A DNA stretch of 64,000 bases. Origin: Chloracidobacterium sp. (GTDB lineage Bacteria > Acidobacteriota > Blastocatellia > Pyrinomonadales > Pyrinomonadaceae). Below, piece by piece: positions 61,358 through 64,000 of the stretch. The notes under the pieces were generated by a model that was not told the origin of the DNA, did no database searches, and was given only the letters and a program-made list of their open reading frames with translations. A program made the position numbers and the translations under genes. The stretch's first letter is position 1. Each line of letters starts with the position of its first letter. Location of the stretch: positions 868,001-932,000 of the forward strand of contig JADJWM010000017.1 in the NCBI GenBank assembly GCA_016716365.1. Reading direction: 5' to 3'.

Positions 61358-62950
61358 TTGGAAAAGATCGACAGAAGGGATTTTCTTCATTTCTCTGCAA
61401 TGTCGCTGGGGGGATTGGCGGCGGCGAACGCGTGCTCGGAAAGCGTGTTCGGGCAAGGACTCGACCTGAGCGAGACAACGGCGGCGGAGCTTTCGGCTGC
61501 GATGGAAAAAGGCAGCCTAACGAGCGAACGCATCACAAATTGGTATCTCGCACGGATCAAGAATTTCGACAACAGGGTCAATTCGATGATCGAGGTGAAT
61601 CCAGATGCCGTCGCGATAGCCCGCGAACGTGACCGCGAAAGGCGCGAAAAGAAGCTTCGCGGGCCGCTGCATGGTATACCCTTCGTTATCAAGGACAACA
61701 TCGACACGGCCGACAAGATGAAGACAACGGCCGGGAGCCTGGCATTGCTCGATGCACCGGCACCGAGTGAGGACGCATTCGTGGTCAAATTGCTTCGCGA
61801 GGCCGGAGCCGTCTTGATCGGCAAAACAAACCTGAGCGAGTGGGCAAATTTCCGTGACGGGAATTCGATAAGCGGTTGGTCAGGCCGCGGCGGTCAAACG
61901 CGTAACCCGTACATCCTCGACCGGAATCCGTGCGGTTCGTCGTCGGGTACGGGAGCAGCGATCAGCGCGAATTTCGCTGCCCTCGGTATCGGTACCGAGA
62001 CGGACGGATCGATCGTCTGTCCCGCGTCCGTCTGCGGGATCGTGGGCCTGAAACCGACCGTCGGGCTGGTCTCGCGAACAGGGATCATTCCGATCGCGGC
62101 CTCGCAGGACACCGCCGGGCCGATGACCCGGACCGTCGCCGATGCGGCACTAATGCTTGACGTGCTTGACGCGGCTGATACGAAGGATCCGGCGACGACC
62201 GAACACGGTAAGCGGAGGGAAAGAGCCTCGTATCTCAACTCGCTCGTGGCCGACGGCCTGCGCGGGGCTCGGATAGGGTTTGCAAGGGATTATTCCGGCA
62301 AGAACGCGGCGATGGACAAGGTCTTGGATGCGGCCATCGATTCGATGAAAAAGGCCGGTGCCGTGATCGTTGACGTGACTTTCCCGAACCTGGAGAAATT
62401 TGGCGACGCCGAGTTTGCAGTTCTTGAGTACGAATTCAAGGATGGCCTTGAAAAGTATCTTCAGGCACGCGGTTCGCGGTATAAAACGCTCAAGGACCTG
62501 ATCAAATTCAATCAAGACAACGCTGACCGCGAGATGCCGTATTTCAAACAAGGCATTTTCGAGTCTTCCGCGGTGAAAGGGCCGCTCACGGACCGCGCAT
62601 ATATTGACGCGGTCGAAACGTGCCGGAAATTTTCACGAACTGAGGGTATCGATCAGGTCATGGACCAGCATAAACTCGACGCGATCGCGGCCCCGTCGAA
62701 TTCGCCAACGTGGTTGATAGACGTGATCAACGGAGATTGCTTCTCGGGATACGTGAGCAGTTCGTCGCTTCCGGCGGTGGCCGGATACCCGAGCATCTCG
62801 GTACCTGCGGGTTTTGTCCGCGAACTGCCGATCGGGATCTCGTTCTTCGGCAGGGCATTTACGGAAGCCACACTTTTGAAGATCGCATATTCGTTCGAAC
62901 GGAATGTCCGGGCCCGGCGGGTGCCGAAGTTTCTTGCGACGGCAAGCTAG
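61358..62950 (+). CDS. Tat-exported amidase signature-family enzyme
   Basis: An amidase (530 aa) with the Ser-cisSer-Lys triad: Lys in FVIKDNIDTADKMKT, and the Gly/Ser-rich NPCGSSSGTGAAISANFA with TETDGSIVCPAS. The N-terminus EKIDRRDFLHFSAMSLGG carries a twin-arginine motif, so it is exported folded. It starts with TTG at 61358, preceded by GGGAGG 7 bases before. 22 bases after the MBL gene, so they may be co-transcribed. Confidence 0.93.
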   Translation: MEKIDRRDFLHFSAMSLGGLAAANACSESVFGQGLDLSETTAAELSAAMEKGSLTSERITNWYLARIKNFDNRVNSMIEVNPDAVAIARERDRERREKKLRGPLHGIPFVIKDNIDTADKMKTTAGSLALLDAPAPSEDAFVVKLLREAGAVLIGKTNLSEWANFRDGNSISGWSGRGGQTRNPYILDRNPCGSSSGTGAAISANFAALGIGTETDGSIVCPASVCGIVGLKPTVGLVSRTGIIPIAASQDTAGPMTRTVADAALMLDVLDAADTKDPATTEHGKRRERASYLNSLVADGLRGARIGFARDYSGKNAAMDKVLDAAIDSMKKAGAVIVDVTFPNLEKFGDAEFAVLEYEFKDGLEKYLQARGSRYKTLKDLIKFNQDNADREMPYFKQGIFESSAVKGPLTDRAYIDAVETCRKFSRTEGIDQVMDQHKLDAIAAPSNSPTWLIDVINGDCFSGYVSSSSLPAVAGYPSISVPAGFVRELPIGISFFGRAFTEATLLKIAYSFERNVRARRVPKFLATAS

Positions 62951-62970
62951 CAAGGGTCGTGCAGCAATTG

Positions 62971-63855
62971 ATGTATATCGACTATAGAAGTTTCAGACGG
63001 GTTTGGCCGACCGGTGCGTGGCTGCTGGCGGCACTGCTCGTTGGTTTATCCACAGGCTGCTATACGGCCGCTCCCCCGCACCGCGAGGTGAAGAAGCGGG
63101 TTGTCACAGATGACCTTGGCCGGCCCGTCGAACTGCCTGAACGGGTCGACGATGTCGTTTCCCTGGTGCCGGGCGTTACCGAGACGATCTATGCGATCGG
63201 CGCAGGAAGCAAGCTGGTCGGCGTGAGCCTTCAGTGCGATCATCCCGCCGAAGCCCGGTCGGTCAGCAAGGCCGGCGACCCGCTGAAGCCGAACATCGAG
63301 ACGATCGTCGCAATGAAGCCGCAGGTCGTTTTCGCTTCGGCCGCATCCCGGCCTGAGGACTTTATCAAGTCGCTCGATGAGCGTGAGATAAAGGTAATGG
63401 TGATCGACCCGAAAACGCTCGATGATGTATTTGCAAGCATCGAGAGAATAGGCGAGGTGCTCGGGCAGCGGGACCGAGCGGCCGATCTGGTCGACGAAAT
63501 GAAGACCCGAACGGCCCGCGTTGCGAGCGGCTTCAGACCGTACAGGCCGAAGGTTTTTGTACAGATCGCAGAGGACTCGCTTGAAGGCCCGGGCAGGGAT
63601 TCGTTCGTCAACGATCTGATCACCAGATCGGGCGGCATACCGGCCGAGCCGGCGGCTGCCGACCCGGACGTTATAGTGATCGCCGAAACCTCGACTAATC
63701 GCGAGCCGAGCGGATCTTTGAGGAACTCGGCGGCCGTAAAGAACCGGCGGGTCTATCGGATCAGGGCCGATATTCTTCTGCGTCCAGGGCCGCGATTGGC
63801 CGACGCGATCGACATGCTTTCAAAGCACATTGAGGACATCCAGAGGTCTCCGTGA
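62971..63855 (+). CDS. BtuF-like ABC substrate-binding lipoprotein
   Basis: A lipoprotein of about 294 residues (signal ending LVGLSTGC) of the TroA-type substrate-binding fold, as in vitamin B12 and siderophore uptake. Motifs: DDLGRPVELPERVDDVVSLVPGVTETIYAIGAG (the N-lobe), KPNIETIVAMKPQVVF, and a C-lobe with DLITRSGGIPAEPA. No permease or ATPase gene is within the window's end, so the partner may lie to the right. The ATG at 62971 is used. Confidence 0.88.
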   Translation: MYIDYRSFRRVWPTGAWLLAALLVGLSTGCYTAAPPHREVKKRVVTDDLGRPVELPERVDDVVSLVPGVTETIYAIGAGSKLVGVSLQCDHPAEARSVSKAGDPLKPNIETIVAMKPQVVFASAASRPEDFIKSLDEREIKVMVIDPKTLDDVFASIERIGEVLGQRDRAADLVDEMKTRTARVASGFRPYRPKVFVQIAEDSLEGPGRDSFVNDLITRSGGIPAEPAAADPDVIVIAETSTNREPSGSLRNSAAVKNRRVYRIRADILLRPGPRLADAIDMLSKHIEDIQRSP

Positions 63856-63922
63856 AGAGACGGGTCTCGATATTTCGTATCGAAGCTCCAAGGAGTCTTA
63901 TAACGATCGGAGGGTAGGAAAA

Positions 63923-63947
63923 TTTGTCCGGAGCAGTCTCGGACAAA
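63923..63947. other. weak inverted repeat near the right edge
   Basis: 8-base arms TTTGTCCG/CGGACAAA with a 9-base loop in the 145-base end region; no U-tract follows on the plus strand. Little else is seen in 63856-64000. Confidence 0.3.
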
Positions 63948-64000
63948 CTAGATGACGGCGGGGAAATTCAGGTTGCCGCCGGATCAATGGCCGACCGGCC

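Noticed and set aside
62710..62970. N-terminal extension of the BtuF-like protein.
   Set aside because: It overlaps the amidase gene in another frame; the lipoprotein signal begins at 62971.

Overview
The window is a high-GC, densely coded bacterial chromosome segment with the feel of an Acidobacteriota genome (Blastocatellia/Pyrinomonadaceae-like). This placement is inference. It rests on the winged-helix/TolB/TPR regulator, the secreted FecR and PAN-like proteins, the repeat-rich intergenic spacers, the stand-alone LON-domain protein and the fragmented complex I operon. There is no phage, plasmid or CRISPR signature.

Layout. 1-6.6 kb: a partial PhoD-like phosphatase, a small orphan, a secreted amidohydrolase with a strong terminator, a secreted orphan and a penicillin-acylase-family hydrolase. 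6.6-7.9 kb: a gene-free stretch with nine TGTCCC hexamers and a long inverted repeat. 7.9-9.7 kb: an AF2212-like/PemK toxin-antitoxin pair, a membrane orphan and duplicated intergenic repeats. 9.9-15.3 kb: tRNA-Leu(UAA), NfeD-like protein, PP2C phosphatase, a trans-sulfuration PLP enzyme facing a LysR regulator, and a GCS2/YbdK ligase. 15.3-24.1 kb: a secretome island with two paralogous Cys-rich PAN-like proteins, a 1,045-residue FecR protein and a small secreted protein, next to a winged-helix/TolB/TPR regulator. 24.1-26.3 kb: a GATase-like protein, an orphan and a CAT-fold acyltransferase.

26.3-43.0 kb: a complete-looking nuo (complex I) operon on the minus strand, order nuoA-B-C-D-E-F-G-H-J-K-L-M-N. 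nuoI is not in it, and five unrelated genes sit between the subunits: a low-GC TonB-C-like protein, a SnoaL-like protein, ribosomal protein THX, a GNAT acetyltransferase, and an inverted repeat in place of nuoI. 43.3-46.8 kb: a broken conserved protein, thiS-thiG, a DUF6174-like lipoprotein and moaD-moaE, so thiazole and molybdopterin sulfur-carrier genes lie side by side. 46.8-64 kb: (p)ppGpp-hydrolase-like HD protein, SpoIVB-type S55 protein, a serine-less alpha/beta hydrolase, LON-domain protein, SbcD/Mre11-like nuclease, SDR, CysQ-like phosphatase, Zn-ribbon protein, HtrA/DegQ protease, DUF5658 protein, ispH, a helicase lacking its ATP-binding half, an NAPE-PLD-like MBL hydrolase, a Tat-exported amidase and a BtuF-like lipoprotein.

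A caveat affects the whole reading. Conserved genes between about 41.6 and 45.6 kb (nuoA, nuoB, nuoC, a conserved orphan, thiS, thiG, a lipoprotein) carry many single-base frameshifts. nuoG, the TPR regulator and one PAN-like gene carry isolated ones. Because housekeeping genes are hit and the other frame always continues the same protein, local sequence error is more likely than gene decay. These genes are annotated here across their shifts.
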